Of a stretch of DNA of 64,000 nucleotides, positions 9,225 through 18,867 are shown piece after piece. The first letter of the stretch is position 1. Each line of letters opens with the position of its first letter. Origin of the DNA: Pseudomonas fluorescens (lineage in GTDB: Bacteria; Pseudomonadota; Gammaproteobacteria; Pseudomonadales; Pseudomonadaceae); the NCBI RefSeq assembly GCF_902498185.1, contig NZ_CABVIX010000002.1, forward strand, positions 248,001 to 312,000. The letters are read 5' to 3'. The translations under genes and the position numbers were made by a program. The notes beneath the pieces are model-generated. The model had not been told where the DNA came from, did not search any database, and saw only the letters and a list, made by a program, of their open reading frames with translations.

Positions 9225-9578
9225 ATGTCCTGCAACCGCCACAAGATCCACTTCCTGCGCGAGCTCATTCCGTCGTTCGATTGCGTGCCCGGCTGCCATG
9301 ACTGCTGTGGCCCGGTCACCACCTCGACGGATGAAATGTCGCGCTTGCCGCGCAAGACCGAAGCCGAGCAGCAAGCGGCGATGGATCATCTGGACTGCGT
9401 GCACCTCGGTCCGCAGGGCTGCACGGTCTACGAGGAGCGGCCGATGATCTGCCGCCTGTTCGGCACCACCCCGCGCCTGCCGTGCCCGCGGGGTCAGCGG
9501 CCGGTGCGGATGATCGAGCCCGAGGCCGAGCAACTGGTGCATCAGTTCATCGCCACCACCCGTCAGGTGCTGGTCTGA
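9225..9578 (+). CDS. YkgJ-family cysteine-cluster protein
   Basis: The 117-residue product belongs to the UPF0153/YkgJ family, small cytoplasmic proteins with a metal-binding cysteine cluster. The cluster reads CVPGCHDCCGPV near residue 20, then HLDCVHLGPQGCTVYEERPMICRLFG, giving the typical Cx3CxxCC...C...C pattern. It ends four bases before the convergent lrp stop. ATG 9225 begins MSCNRHKIHFLREL. The function of the family is not settled, though iron or zinc binding is presumed. Confidence 0.85.
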   Translation: MSCNRHKIHFLRELIPSFDCVPGCHDCCGPVTTSTDEMSRLPRKTEAEQQAAMDHLDCVHLGPQGCTVYEERPMICRLFGTTPRLPCPRGQRPVRMIEPEAEQLVHQFIATTRQVLV

Positions 9579-9581
9579 TCC

Positions 9582-10070
9582 TCAGTCAGGAATCGGCAGG
9601 TTGAGGCTCTCTTTCACTTCTTCCATCACGATATAGCTCTTCGACTCGCGCACGTGCGGCAGCTTGAGCAGGATATCGCCCAGCAGCTTGCGGTAGGACG
9701 CCATCTCCGAGATCCGCGCCTTCACCAGATAGTCGAAATCGCCCGACACCAGATGACACTCCAGCACATGCGGCAGCTTGAGCACGGCGCGCCGAAACTC
9801 TTCGAAGGTATCCCCGGACTTGTAGTCAAGGCTGATCTCGACGAACACCAGCAGGCTGCCCTTCAGGTGCTGCGGATTGAGCCGGGCGTTGTAGCCCATG
9901 ATGATGCCTTCGCGCTCCAGGCGCCGGACGCGTTCGGTGCAGGGAGTCGTGGAAAGACCGACTTTCTCGCCGAGCTCAGTGAACGAGATCCGGCCATCTG
10001 CCTGCAGGATCCGCAGGATATTGCGGTCGATCTTGTCCAGTTCCCGCTTGGTTTGATGCTGGGTTCTCAT
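9582..10070 (-). CDS. lrp: Lrp/AsnC-family transcriptional regulator of dadA-alr
   Basis: A leucine-responsive regulator of 162 aa. The N-terminal helix-turn-helix (LDKIDRNILRILQADGRISFTELGEKVGLSTTPCTERVRRLE) spans about residues 10-55. The C-terminal RAM ligand-binding domain (LECHLVSGDFDYLVKARI) spans about residues 70-150. Start ATG 10070 has a GGAGGGG ribosome-binding site. It is transcribed away from dadA with about 155 bases between, the usual arrangement for the activator of the D-amino-acid dehydrogenase operon (DadR/Lrp), and the shared region holds a perfect palindrome. L-alanine or L-leucine as effector is family knowledge. Confidence 0.93.
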   Translation of the reverse strand: MRTQHQTKRELDKIDRNILRILQADGRISFTELGEKVGLSTTPCTERVRRLEREGIIMGYNARLNPQHLKGSLLVFVEISLDYKSGDTFEEFRRAVLKLPHVLECHLVSGDFDYLVKARISEMASYRKLLGDILLKLPHVRESKSYIVMEEVKESLNLPIPD

Positions 10071-10102
10071 AGTGGATGCCCCTCCATAAAAGGCCACTCT
10101 GC

Positions 10103-10114
10103 CGAGAATTCTCG
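10103..10114. promoter_or_regulatory. Palindromic operator candidate between lrp and dadA
   Basis: CGAGAATTCTCG is a perfect 12-bp palindrome, 33 bases upstream of the lrp start and 112 upstream of dadA. An AT-rich stretch (aaatataggcctttatatag) follows on the dadA side and could hold its -10 region. It is a candidate Lrp site by position only. Confidence 0.5.
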
Positions 10115-10225
10115 CCAAATATAGGCCTTTATATAGTGAAAAGCACTGGTGTGTCGTCCTTATACTGCGCGCATCCATGCCATTTCAATAAAAGTCTGCG
10201 GTGCGCCGCGTGCGAGGGATACAAC

Positions 10226-11521
10226 ATGCGAGTTCTGGTGCTTGGCAGCGGTGTGATCGGTACCGCCAGTGCTTATTATCTGGCCAGGCAAGGTTTTGAA
10301 GTGGTCGTCGTGGACCGTCAGCCAGCGGTCGCCATGGAAACCAGTTTTGCCAACGCTGGCCAGATCTCGCCGGGCTATGCCTCGCCCTGGGCCGCCCCTG
10401 GCGTGCCCTTGAAGGCCGTCAAATGGCTGCTCGAACGCCACGCCCCGTTGGCCATCAAGGCCACCGGCGATATCGACCAGTACCTGTGGATGGCGCAGAT
10501 GCTGCGCAACTGTACGGCCAATCGCTACGCCGTGAACAAGGAGCGCATGGTCCGGTTGTCCGAATACAGCCGCGACTGCCTCGACGAGCTGCGTGCCGAG
10601 ACCGGCATTGCCTACGAGAGCCGCACCCTGGGTACCACGCAGATTTTCCGCACCCAGGCCCAGGTTGACTCCGCGGCCAAGGACATTGCCGTGCTGGAGC
10701 AGTCCGGTGTTCCCTACGAGCTGCTCGACCGCGACGGCATTGCCCGTGTCGAACCTGCCCTGGAGGGGGTCAAGAATATCCTCGCCGGTGGCCTGCGCCT
10801 GCCCAACGACCAGACCGGCGATTGCCAGCTGTTCACCACCCGGCTTGCCGAAATGGCCCTGCAGCTGGGTGTCGAGTTCCGCTTTGGCCAGAACATCGAG
10901 CGGCTGGACTTTGCCGGTGACCGTATCAACGGCGTGTGGATCGACGGCAAGCTGGAAACCGCTGACCGCTACGTGCTGGCGCTCGGCAGCTACTCCCCGC
11001 AGTTGCTCAAGCCGATGGGCATCAAGGCCCCGGTGTATCCGCTCAAGGGCTACTCGCTGACCGTGCCGATCACCGACGCGGCCATGGCACCGACCTCGAC
11101 CATTCTCGATGAAACCTACAAGGTCGCAATCACCCGTTTCGACAACCGCATCCGCGTAGGCGGCATGGCCGAAATCGCAGGCTTCGACCTGTCGCTGAAC
11201 CCACGTCGACGCGAAACACTGGAGATGATCGTCAACGATCTTTATCCTCGCGGCGGTGACCTGAGCCAAGCCAGCTTCTGGACAGGCCTGCGCCCGGCCA
11301 CGCCCGACGGTACGCCGATCGTGGGCGCCACGGCGTTCCGCAACCTGTATCTCAACACCGGCCACGGCACGCTGGGCTGGACCATGGCATGCGGCTCGGG
11401 CCGCCTCCTGGCCGACCTGATCGCCCGGCGCACGCCACAGATCAGCGCCGAGGGGCTCGATATTTCCCGCTATGGACAGCACCATGAGACCGCCAAGCAG
11501 ACCAAACCTGCGACTGCCTGA
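10226..11521 (+). CDS. dadA: D-amino acid dehydrogenase small subunit
   Basis: DadA is a membrane-associated flavoprotein that oxidises D-alanine and other D-amino acids to 2-oxo acids and passes electrons to the respiratory chain. The 431-residue product starts with the FAD motif [23 protein letters not shown] and includes [25 protein letters not shown], a DadA signature. The [20 protein letters not shown] segment near the C-terminus contacts FAD. ATG 10226 follows GAGGG. Together with alr 66 bases downstream it forms the L-alanine catabolic route: racemisation, then oxidation. The RidA-like gene found between the two in P. aeruginosa is absent here. Confidence 0.96.
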   Translation: MRVLVLGSGVIGTASAYYLARQGFEVVVVDRQPAVAMETSFANAGQISPGYASPWAAPGVPLKAVKWLLERHAPLAIKATGDIDQYLWMAQMLRNCTANRYAVNKERMVRLSEYSRDCLDELRAETGIAYESRTLGTTQIFRTQAQVDSAAKDIAVLEQSGVPYELLDRDGIARVEPALEGVKNILAGGLRLPNDQTGDCQLFTTRLAEMALQLGVEFRFGQNIERLDFAGDRINGVWIDGKLETADRYVLALGSYSPQLLKPMGIKAPVYPLKGYSLTVPITDAAMAPTSTILDETYKVAITRFDNRIRVGGMAEIAGFDLSLNPRRRETLEMIVNDLYPRGGDLSQASFWTGLRPATPDGTPIVGATAFRNLYLNTGHGTLGWTMACGSGRLLADLIARRTPQISAEGLDISRYGQHHETAKQTKPATA

Positions 11522-11587
11522 AGCCGCAGGTTGCGAGGCTCCAGCTGCAAGCTCTACTTATAACCCGACTGCCAGAAGGCTGCCGTC

Positions 11588-12661
11588 ATGCGTCCTGCTC
11601 GTGCCCTGATCGACCTCCAGGCCCTGCGCCACAACTATCGTCTTGCCCGTGAACTGACCAACGCCAAGGCGTTGGCCGTGATCAAGGCCGACGCCTACGG
11701 CCACGGCGCGGTGCGCTGCGCCCTCGCGCTGGAGACCGAGGCAGACGGGTTTGCCGTGGCCTGCATCGAGGAAGCGCTGGAGTTGCGCGCAGCGGGCATC
11801 AAGGCCCCGGTATTGCTCCTCGAGGGATTCTTCGAGGCCAGCGAGCTGCCGCAGATTGCCCAGCATGACCTGTGGTGCGTGGTGCACTCGTTGTGGCAGC
11901 TCGAAGCGATCGAGAAAATGCAGCTGCACAAACCCCTGACCATCTGGCTAAAGCTCGACACCGGCATGCACCGCGTCGGACTGCACCCCAAGGACTACCA
12001 CGACGCCTATCAGCGCCTGCTGGCCAGCGGCAAAGTGGCGCGCATCGTGCTGATGAGCCACTTCGCCCGCGCCGATGAGCTCGACAGCCCTGCCAGCGAG
12101 GAGCAGGTCGCGGTGTTCGAGGCTGCGCGCCAAGGCCTGGCCGCCGAATGCAGCCTGCGCAATTCGCCGGCAGTACTAGGCTGGCCGCAGATACCCAGCG
12201 ACTGGGTGCGTCCCGGCATCATGCTTTACGGCGCCACGCCCTTCGAGGTGCCGCAGGCCCAGGCCGCACGCCTGCAACCGGTGATGACCCTGCAGTCACG
12301 GGTCATCAGTATTCGCGAGCTGCCTGCAGGCGAACCCGTGGGCTATGGCGCCCGCTTCGTCAGCCCCAGGCCAACGCGCGTGGGTGTGGTTGCGATGGGC
12401 TACGCCGACGGTTATCCGCGTCAGGCCCCGACCGGCACGCCCGTGATGGTGGCCGGCAAGCGCGCGTCGTTGATCGGGCGCGTGTCGATGGACATGCTGT
12501 GCATCGACCTGACCGATGTGCCAGAAGCCGGGCTCGGCAGTCCGGTAGAGCTGTGGGGCAAGCAGGTGCTGGCCAGTGATATCGCCCTCCAGGCCGGCAT
12601 GATCCCCTACCAGATGTTCTGCAATCTCAAGCGAGTACCTCTGGACTACTGCGGCGGCTGA
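11588..12661 (+). CDS. alr: Alanine racemase, catabolic
   Basis: PLP-dependent interconversion of L- and D-alanine. The 357-residue protein has the PLP lysine at Lys33 in [11 protein letters not shown] and the second-base tyrosine region [12 protein letters not shown] near residue 255. It also has [11 protein letters not shown] and the C-terminal [10 protein letters not shown]. Location directly after dadA marks it as the catabolic racemase (dadX of other species), likely co-expressed and Lrp-controlled. The stop is followed within 110 bases by the start of the PauR-like gene. Confidence 0.96.
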   Translation: MRPARALIDLQALRHNYRLARELTNAKALAVIKADAYGHGAVRCALALETEADGFAVACIEEALELRAAGIKAPVLLLEGFFEASELPQIAQHDLWCVVHSLWQLEAIEKMQLHKPLTIWLKLDTGMHRVGLHPKDYHDAYQRLLASGKVARIVLMSHFARADELDSPASEEQVAVFEAARQGLAAECSLRNSPAVLGWPQIPSDWVRPGIMLYGATPFEVPQAQAARLQPVMTLQSRVISIRELPAGEPVGYGARFVSPRPTRVGVVAMGYADGYPRQAPTGTPVMVAGKRASLIGRVSMDMLCIDLTDVPEAGLGSPVELWGKQVLASDIALQAGMIPYQMFCNLKRVPLDYCGG

Positions 12662-12768
12662 ACGCGACAGTGCGAATGGGCTGGGGTCGTGTGTTGTAAA
12701 TTCTGAACGCTGTTGCCATGATATCGTTCACACCCGACCCCACCCGTTCGTATCAGGAGGCTCATGCT

Positions 12769-13317
12769 TTGGACGTCGGTGAACGACTACAAGCCATCCG
12801 CAAGCTGAAGGGCCTGTCCCAGCGGGAACTCGCCAAGCGCGCGGGGGTGACAAACAGCACCATCTCGATGATCGAGAAGAACAGCGTGAGCCCTTCGATC
12901 AGCTCCCTGCGCAAGGTGCTGAGCGGTATTCCGATATCCATGGTCGAATTCTTTTCGGCCGAGATCGAGCCCGAGGGCGTCGCCCAGGTGGTGTACAAGG
13001 CCCATGAGCTGATCGACATTTCGGACGGGGCCGTGACCATGAAGCTGGTCGGCAAGGCCCATCCCAGCCGCGCCATTGCTTTCCTCAACGAGATCTATCC
13101 GCCCGGTGCCGATACCGGCGAAGAGATGCTTACCCATGATGGCGAAGAGACCGGCATCCTTCTCGAGGGTCGGCTTGAGCTCGTTGTGGGCCTGGAGACC
13201 TTCATTCTCGAAGCGGGCGATAGTTATTACTTTGAAAGCACCCGCCCGCATCGCTTCCGCAATCCCTTCGATGAACCGGCCCGGCTTATCAGCGCCGCCA
13301 CACCTGCCAACTTCTGA
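12769..13317 (+). CDS. pauR: XRE-cupin transcriptional regulator, PauR/PuuR type
   Basis: A two-domain repressor of 182 aa. An N-terminal XRE helix-turn-helix (LSQRELAKRAGVTNSTISMIEKN, about residues 15-45) is followed by a C-terminal cupin ligand domain (EEMLTHDGEETGILLEGRLEL through GDSYYFESTRPHRFRN). The start is a TTG at 12769-12771, chosen because AGGAGG precedes it by eight bases. The longer frame from ATG 12718 has no such site. PauR in P. aeruginosa represses the gamma-glutamyl-polyamine genes, which here include kauB and the PauB-like gene a few kilobases away. Putrescine or cadaverine as effector is family knowledge. Confidence 0.88.
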   Translation: MDVGERLQAIRKLKGLSQRELAKRAGVTNSTISMIEKNSVSPSISSLRKVLSGIPISMVEFFSAEIEPEGVAQVVYKAHELIDISDGAVTMKLVGKAHPSRAIAFLNEIYPPGADTGEEMLTHDGEETGILLEGRLELVVGLETFILEAGDSYYFESTRPHRFRNPFDEPARLISAATPANF

Positions 13318-13455
13318 AGCGGCGCGCGGCGGATCGTCGCGCCAATACCCATTCATAGTGTGTGGTTGTTCCACCGCTTACGGCTTCTCGCTATACTTCT
13401 CAACGCCCGCAAAACCGTGGTCGCGGGCGTGATTAGCCACCATGAGGGTGTACGC

Positions 13456-13878
13456 GTGAACCAGATCAAGAACATGCTGGCCATACCAGCAGCGGTAGTC
13501 GCCCTTTGGGCCTTCAATACACACGCAGCGACCAATGACGAGATTGCCAAGCGCCTGGAGCCGGTGGGGCAGGTGTGCGTCCAGGGACAGGAATGCAAGG
13601 GCATGGCGGTGACTGCCTCGGCCTCGGCCGGCGCTGCCAGAACGCCGGACGAGATCGTCGCCAAGCACTGCAATGCCTGTCATGGGCCTGGGCTGCTGGG
13701 AGCACCGAAGGTCGGTGATACCGCTGCCTGGAAAGAACGCGCCGACCACCAGGGCGGCCTCGACGGCATCCTCGCCAAGGCCATTACGGGCATCAACGCC
13801 ATGCCGCCCAAAGGCACCTGCACGGACTGTTCGGACGAAGACCTGAAGGCGGCGATCCAGAAAATGTCCGGGCTTTGA
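13456..13878 (+). CDS. Cytochrome c5
   Basis: A small periplasmic c-type cytochrome of 140 aa. A signal peptide (MNQIKNMLAIPAAVVALWAFNTHAA) is followed by a heme-binding CNACH near residue 75 and an axial methionine in INAMPPKGTC. The CTDC pair of the c5 type follows. The start is a GTG at 13456 with GAGGG upstream. Length suits monoheme c5 (CycB). It probably carries electrons to terminal oxidases. It is transcribed in the same direction as the flanking genes but likely as its own unit. Confidence 0.9.
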   Translation: MNQIKNMLAIPAAVVALWAFNTHAATNDEIAKRLEPVGQVCVQGQECKGMAVTASASAGAARTPDEIVAKHCNACHGPGLLGAPKVGDTAAWKERADHQGGLDGILAKAITGINAMPPKGTCTDCSDEDLKAAIQKMSGL

Positions 13879-13938
13879 ATTTAGCGGACCCTGTCCTGGT
13901 CCAATCGCCTGCACGCACGGATGTCAGGGGAGACCAAG

Positions 13939-15804
13939 ATGGCCCAGAGCTGCTCGATCGAACACGCGGTAGATGAGGTGCTGGCGCGTCTGCCCGCGCA
14001 TATCCACATGGGGCTGCCGCTTGGCCTGGGCAAGCCCAATGCTTTCGTCAACGCACTGTATGCCCGCATCCGCGCGCTGCCCGAACGGCGTCTGACGGTC
14101 TATACCGCCTTGAGCCTGGGCCGTCCTCCGCTGGGCGACGGTCTGCAGCGGCGTTTTCTGGAGCCCTTTGTCGAACGGGTCTTCGCCGACTATGAAGAGC
14201 TCGACTACCTCGCTGACCTGCAGCGCGGCACACTTCCGGGCAATATCCGTGTCGAGCAGTTCTTCATGCAGCCGGGCAGCCTGCTCAACAGCGAGGCGGC
14301 GCAGCAGGACTACGTCAGCAGCAACTATAGCCATGCCGCTCGCGACATCAACGCCAAGGGCCTGAACCTGATCGCCCAACTGGTCGCCGATACCCCCGAA
14401 CGGCCCGGTTACCTGAGCCTGAGCTGCAACCCGGACATCACCCTCGACCTGCTGCCGATGCTCGCCCGTCGCCGCGCGGCAGGCGAGACCCTCCTCCTGC
14501 TGGGCCAGGTGCATGCCGAACTGCCCTACATGCCGGGCGACTCGGAGCTACCTGGGGAGGACTTCGACATTCTCATCGATACGCCCGAACACCGCCGCCT
14601 GTTCTCGACCCCGAACATGCCGGTAACCACCCAGGATCATTTCATCGGCCTGCATGCCAGCGCCCTGGTGCGTGATGGCGGCACGCTGCAGATCGGCATT
14701 GGTGCAATGGGCGATGCAGTGGCCGCAGCCCTGCTTGCGCGCCAGGGCGACAACCCGGGCTACCACGCTTTGCTCGACGAGATGGACCTGAGCCCTTGGC
14801 AAGGCCTGATCGAGCGCGAGGGCGGCCTCGAGGCGTTCGCCCAGGGCTTGTACGGCTGCAGCGAGATGTTCGTCAACGGTCTGCTGGCTCTTGTCGAGGC
14901 GGGCGTCGTACGCCGCGCTGCGGACGAGCAGGGCGTGCTGGTGCATGGCGGTTTCTTTCTGGGGCCTCAGGCGTTCTATCAGCGGCTTCGCGAGATGCCC
15001 CTGGAAAAGCGCCGCATGTTCGCCATGACCGGCATCAGTTTCATCAACGAGCTGTATGGCCAGGAAGCATTGAAGCGCCGCCAGCGCCGTGATGCGCGTT
15101 TTCTCAACACGGTATTCAGCATGACAATGCTTGGCGCCGGGGTGGCAGACCAGCTTGAAGACGGTCGAGTGCTCAGTGGAGTGGGCGGGCAGTACAACTT
15201 CGTCGCCCAAGGCCATGCGCTGGAAGGCGCCCGCTCGATCCTGCTGCTGCGCAGCTGGCGCGAATCCGGCGGCGACGTCAGCTCGAACCTGCTCTGGACC
15301 TATGGCCACTGCACCATCCCGCGGCACCTGCGCGACATCGTCATCACCGAGTACGGCATTGCCGACCTGCGCGGGCAGACCGACAGCGAGGTGATTGTCC
15401 GCTTGCTGGCGATCACCGACTCACGTTTCCAGAACGGGCTGATGGAACAGGCCAGGGACGCCGGCAAGCTGCCGCGCGACTTCGTGCTCGACGCGCGCTT
15501 CACCGACAACACGCCCCAGCGGCTGGAAGCGCTGCGCACGCGTCATGCACGGTTGTTTGCCGAGTATCCGCTAGGGAGTGACTTCACGCCCGAAGAGCGC
15601 GACTTGCTGCGGGCGCTGAACTGGCTCAAGAGCAAGTTCAAGCTCAGCGAGGTGCTGGAGCTGGGCAAGGCCGCGCTGGATGCGCCGCCACCCGAGGAAT
15701 ATTCCCGACAGCTGGCGCGCATGGGGCTGTGGCAGCCCCAGGGACTCAAGGACGAGCTGTATCAACGGCTGGTGCTGGCGGGACTGCAGGCGACACGCCA
15801 GTGA
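13939..15804 (+). CDS. Acetyl-CoA hydrolase/transferase family protein
   Basis: A CoA-transferase fold enzyme of 621 aa that hydrolyses acetyl-CoA or moves CoA between carboxylic acids. The C-terminal catalytic part contains GGQYNFVAQGHAL and RSILLLRSWRESGGDVSSN. It also contains ITEYGIADLRGQTDSEVI, the typical EYG(V/I)A(D/N)LRG motif. The second ATG at 13939 has GGGGAG at ideal spacing and is preferred over ATG 13921. The protein is longer than simple acetyl-CoA hydrolases (about 500 aa), having an extra C-terminal segment of about 120 residues. It is followed by a REP cluster. The substrate is not certain. Confidence 0.85.
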   Translation: MAQSCSIEHAVDEVLARLPAHIHMGLPLGLGKPNAFVNALYARIRALPERRLTVYTALSLGRPPLGDGLQRRFLEPFVERVFADYEELDYLADLQRGTLPGNIRVEQFFMQPGSLLNSEAAQQDYVSSNYSHAARDINAKGLNLIAQLVADTPERPGYLSLSCNPDITLDLLPMLARRRAAGETLLLLGQVHAELPYMPGDSELPGEDFDILIDTPEHRRLFSTPNMPVTTQDHFIGLHASALVRDGGTLQIGIGAMGDAVAAALLARQGDNPGYHALLDEMDLSPWQGLIEREGGLEAFAQGLYGCSEMFVNGLLALVEAGVVRRAADEQGVLVHGGFFLGPQAFYQRLREMPLEKRRMFAMTGISFINELYGQEALKRRQRRDARFLNTVFSMTMLGAGVADQLEDGRVLSGVGGQYNFVAQGHALEGARSILLLRSWRESGGDVSSNLLWTYGHCTIPRHLRDIVITEYGIADLRGQTDSEVIVRLLAITDSRFQNGLMEQARDAGKLPRDFVLDARFTDNTPQRLEALRTRHARLFAEYPLGSDFTPEERDLLRALNWLKSKFKLSEVLELGKAALDAPPPEEYSRQLARMGLWQPQGLKDELYQRLVLAGLQATRQ

Positions 15805-15809
15805 CGAGG

Positions 15810-15915
15810 CTCTTGTGAGCGGGCTTGTCGAAGCGCCGGACCGCTGCGGACACCGGCGGAGCCGGTGCCAGACACCGCGTCGATTTCTTCGCGGCTAAAG
15901 CCGCTCCTGCAGGTT
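15810..15915. repeat. REP pair (P. putida type)
   Basis: Two inverted palindromic units surround the caccggcggagccggtg hairpin. The right unit, ttcttcgcggctaaagccgctcctgcag at 15885-15912, is clear, and the left one (gagcgggcttgtcg) is degenerate. It lies between the convergent acetyl-CoA hydrolase and xpt genes. Confidence 0.8.
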
Positions 15916-15956
15916 CGCTTCGTCCTTGAGACCAGCGCCGAATCTCTGGGCGCTGG

Positions 15957-16592
<636 letters not shown>

Positions 16593-18602
16593 CTAGCGTT
16601 TGAGCATGGCCCGGATATCGGCCAGTGCGTTGTTGCCGCGTGCGGCTTTTACTTCGACCGGTGCATCGTCAAGGCCTTCCCACGCCAGGTCGTCCGGCGG
16701 CAGTTCGTCGAGAAAACGGCTAGGGGAGCAGTCGATGATCTCGCCGTACTGCTTGCGCTTGGCGGCAAAGGTGAACGCCAGGGTCTGGCGCGCGCGGGTA
16801 ATCCCCACATACGCCAGGCGGCGCTCTTCCTCGATAGTGTCGGCCTCGATGCTGGAACGGTGCGGGAGGATTTCCTCTTCCATGCCCATGATGAACACAT
16901 AGGGAAACTCCAGGCCCTTGGAGGCATGCAGGGTCATCATCTGCACGCCTTCGGCGTTTTCTTCCTCTTCCTGCTGGCGTTCGAGCATGTCGCGCAGCAC
17001 CAGCTTGCCGATGGCATCCTCGATGGTCATGTCACCCTCTTCGTCTTTCTCGAGGGTGTTTTTCAGGGCATCGATGAGAAACCAGACGTTGCTGATACGA
17101 AAATCGGCGGCCTTGTCGCTGGAGGTATTCTGACGAATCCAGTTTTCGTAGTCGATATCGGCGACCATGCCGCGCAGCGCGGCGATCGGGTCTTCCAGGG
17201 CGACACGCTGGCGTACCCCGTCGAGCCAGTGCTTGAAGCGCTGCAGGCGTTCGGTGAAACGGCTGTCGAGAAACTCGCCCAGGCCCAGCTCTTCACTGGC
17301 GGCGTACATCGACACGCCCCGCTCGGTGGAGTAGTTACCGAGCTTTTCGAGGGTGGTCGAGCCGATTTCCCGACGCGGCACGTTGATGACGCGCAGGTAG
17401 GCATTGTCGTCATCCGGGTTGACCAGCAGGCGCAGGTAGGCCATCAGGTCCTTCACCTCCTGGCGGCCGAAGAAGCTGTTGCCGCCCGACAGGCGATACG
17501 GCACCTGGTGGTGCTGCAGCTTCAGCTCGATCAGCTTGGCCTGGTAATTGCCCCGGTAGAGAATCGCGAAATCGCTGTAGGGCCGGTCTGTGCGCAAGTG
17601 CAGGCTGAGGATTTCCATGGCCACGCGCTCGGCTTCGCTGTCCTCGTTCTTGCAGCGGATCACGCGGATCTCGTCACCATGGCCCATGTCGCTCCACAGC
17701 TGTTTCTCGAAAGCATGCGGGTTGTTGGCGATCAGCACGTTGGCGCAGCGCAGGATACGGCTGGTGGAGCGGTAGTTCTGCTCCAGCATCACCACCTTCA
17801 AGGAGGGGTAGTCGTCCTTGAGCAGCATCAGGTTCTCGGGGCGCGCGCCACGCCAGGCGTAGATCGACTGGTCGTCATCGCCCACCACGGTGAACTGGTT
17901 GCGCTGGCCGATCAGCATCTTCACCAGCAGGTACTGGCTGGCGTTCGTGTCCTGATATTCGTCCACCAGCAGGTACCGCACGCGGTTCTGCCATTTTTCG
18001 AGGACGTCGGGGTTTTCCTCGAACAGCTTCACCGGCAGGAGGATCAGGTCGTCGAAATCTACCGCGTTGAACGCCTTGAGCGTGCGCTGGTAGTGGGTGT
18101 AGACGATGGCAGCGGTCTGTTCGCGAGGGTTGCGGGCCTTTTCAAGGGCCTCAGGCGGCAGGATCAAGTCGTTTTTCCAGGCACCGATCATGTTCTTGAT
18201 CTCGTCGACACCGTCGTCGCCCGAGTATTCCTTCTGCATGATGTCGGTGAGCAGGGCCTTGATGTCGGTCTCGTCGAAAATCGAGAACCCCGGCTTGTAG
18301 CCCAGGCGCTTGTGCTCCTTGCGGATGATGTTCAGGCCCAGATTATGGAAGGTACACACCGTAAGGCCCCGGCCTTCGCCGGCGCGAAGCAGGGTGCCGA
18401 CTCGCTCTTTCATTTCCCGCGCGGCCTTGTTGGTGAAGGTCATGGCCACGATGTACTGTGCGCGGATGCCACAGTTCTGGATCAGGTGCGCGATCTTGCG
18501 GGTGATCACGCTGGTCTTGCCGGAGCCTGCACCGGCGAGCACCAAAAGAGGGCCGCCGACGTAGTTCACGGCTTCTTGTTGCCGGGGATTGAGTCGGGAC
18601 AT
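16593..18602 (-). CDS. rep: ATP-dependent DNA helicase Rep
   Basis: A UvrD/Rep-type superfamily 1A 3'-5' helicase of 669 aa that clears proteins ahead of replication forks. Motif I is LAGAGSGKTSVI near residue 25. Motif Ia is AMTFTNKAAREM, motif II is LLVDEYQDTNA near residue 215, motif III is GDDDQSIYAWRGA, motif IV is EQNYRST, and motif VI is YVGITRARQTL near residue 600. Length is standard. Its 3' end precedes xpt in the same direction, the conserved pseudomonad arrangement. A long open frame on the opposite strand is a shadow. Confidence 0.97.
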   Translation of the reverse strand: MSRLNPRQQEAVNYVGGPLLVLAGAGSGKTSVITRKIAHLIQNCGIRAQYIVAMTFTNKAAREMKERVGTLLRAGEGRGLTVCTFHNLGLNIIRKEHKRLGYKPGFSIFDETDIKALLTDIMQKEYSGDDGVDEIKNMIGAWKNDLILPPEALEKARNPREQTAAIVYTHYQRTLKAFNAVDFDDLILLPVKLFEENPDVLEKWQNRVRYLLVDEYQDTNASQYLLVKMLIGQRNQFTVVGDDDQSIYAWRGARPENLMLLKDDYPSLKVVMLEQNYRSTSRILRCANVLIANNPHAFEKQLWSDMGHGDEIRVIRCKNEDSEAERVAMEILSLHLRTDRPYSDFAILYRGNYQAKLIELKLQHHQVPYRLSGGNSFFGRQEVKDLMAYLRLLVNPDDDNAYLRVINVPRREIGSTTLEKLGNYSTERGVSMYAASEELGLGEFLDSRFTERLQRFKHWLDGVRQRVALEDPIAALRGMVADIDYENWIRQNTSSDKAADFRISNVWFLIDALKNTLEKDEEGDMTIEDAIGKLVLRDMLERQQEEEENAEGVQMMTLHASKGLEFPYVFIMGMEEEILPHRSSIEADTIEEERRLAYVGITRARQTLAFTFAAKRKQYGEIIDCSPSRFLDELPPDDLAWEGLDDAPVEVKAARGNNALADIRAMLKR

Positions 18603-18780
18603 GCTGGAAACCGGGGGTGTGCAGAAAATAGCCGGGCATTTTAGCAGGCATGGGCCCTTTGTGGCGCGACCGTCTGACCGCGTGTCGCGGGTTCATCCGG
18701 ATTTGCCGGGCAGGCAACTTTCGATCAGGATGCACGACATGATCTGTCGTAGCTGCTGGCATTGAGATAGCATGCGTGCC

Positions 18781-18795
18781 TGAGAATCATTTGCA
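18781..18795. promoter_or_regulatory. Possible Fur box upstream of the GGDEF-EAL gene
   Basis: TGAGAATCATTTGCA matches the 7-1-7 Fur consensus (TGATAAT-N-ATTATCA) in the left half with one mismatch and in the right half with two. It lies about 70 bases upstream of the start of the GGDEF-EAL gene. Weak evidence on its own. Confidence 0.3.
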
Positions 18796-18867
18796 CTCAT
18801 GCGGCAAGGTGCCCGGCTTTGGTCCCGTAACGTCAATGTGACTGTGTTCACGTCCTAAGGAGCTTGT

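Noticed and set aside
16860..18644. 594-codon open frame on the + strand opposite rep
   Set aside because: It is a shadow of the clearly recognisable Rep helicase; its translation shows no domain and has the His/Gln/Val-rich composition of antisense frames in GC-rich DNA.
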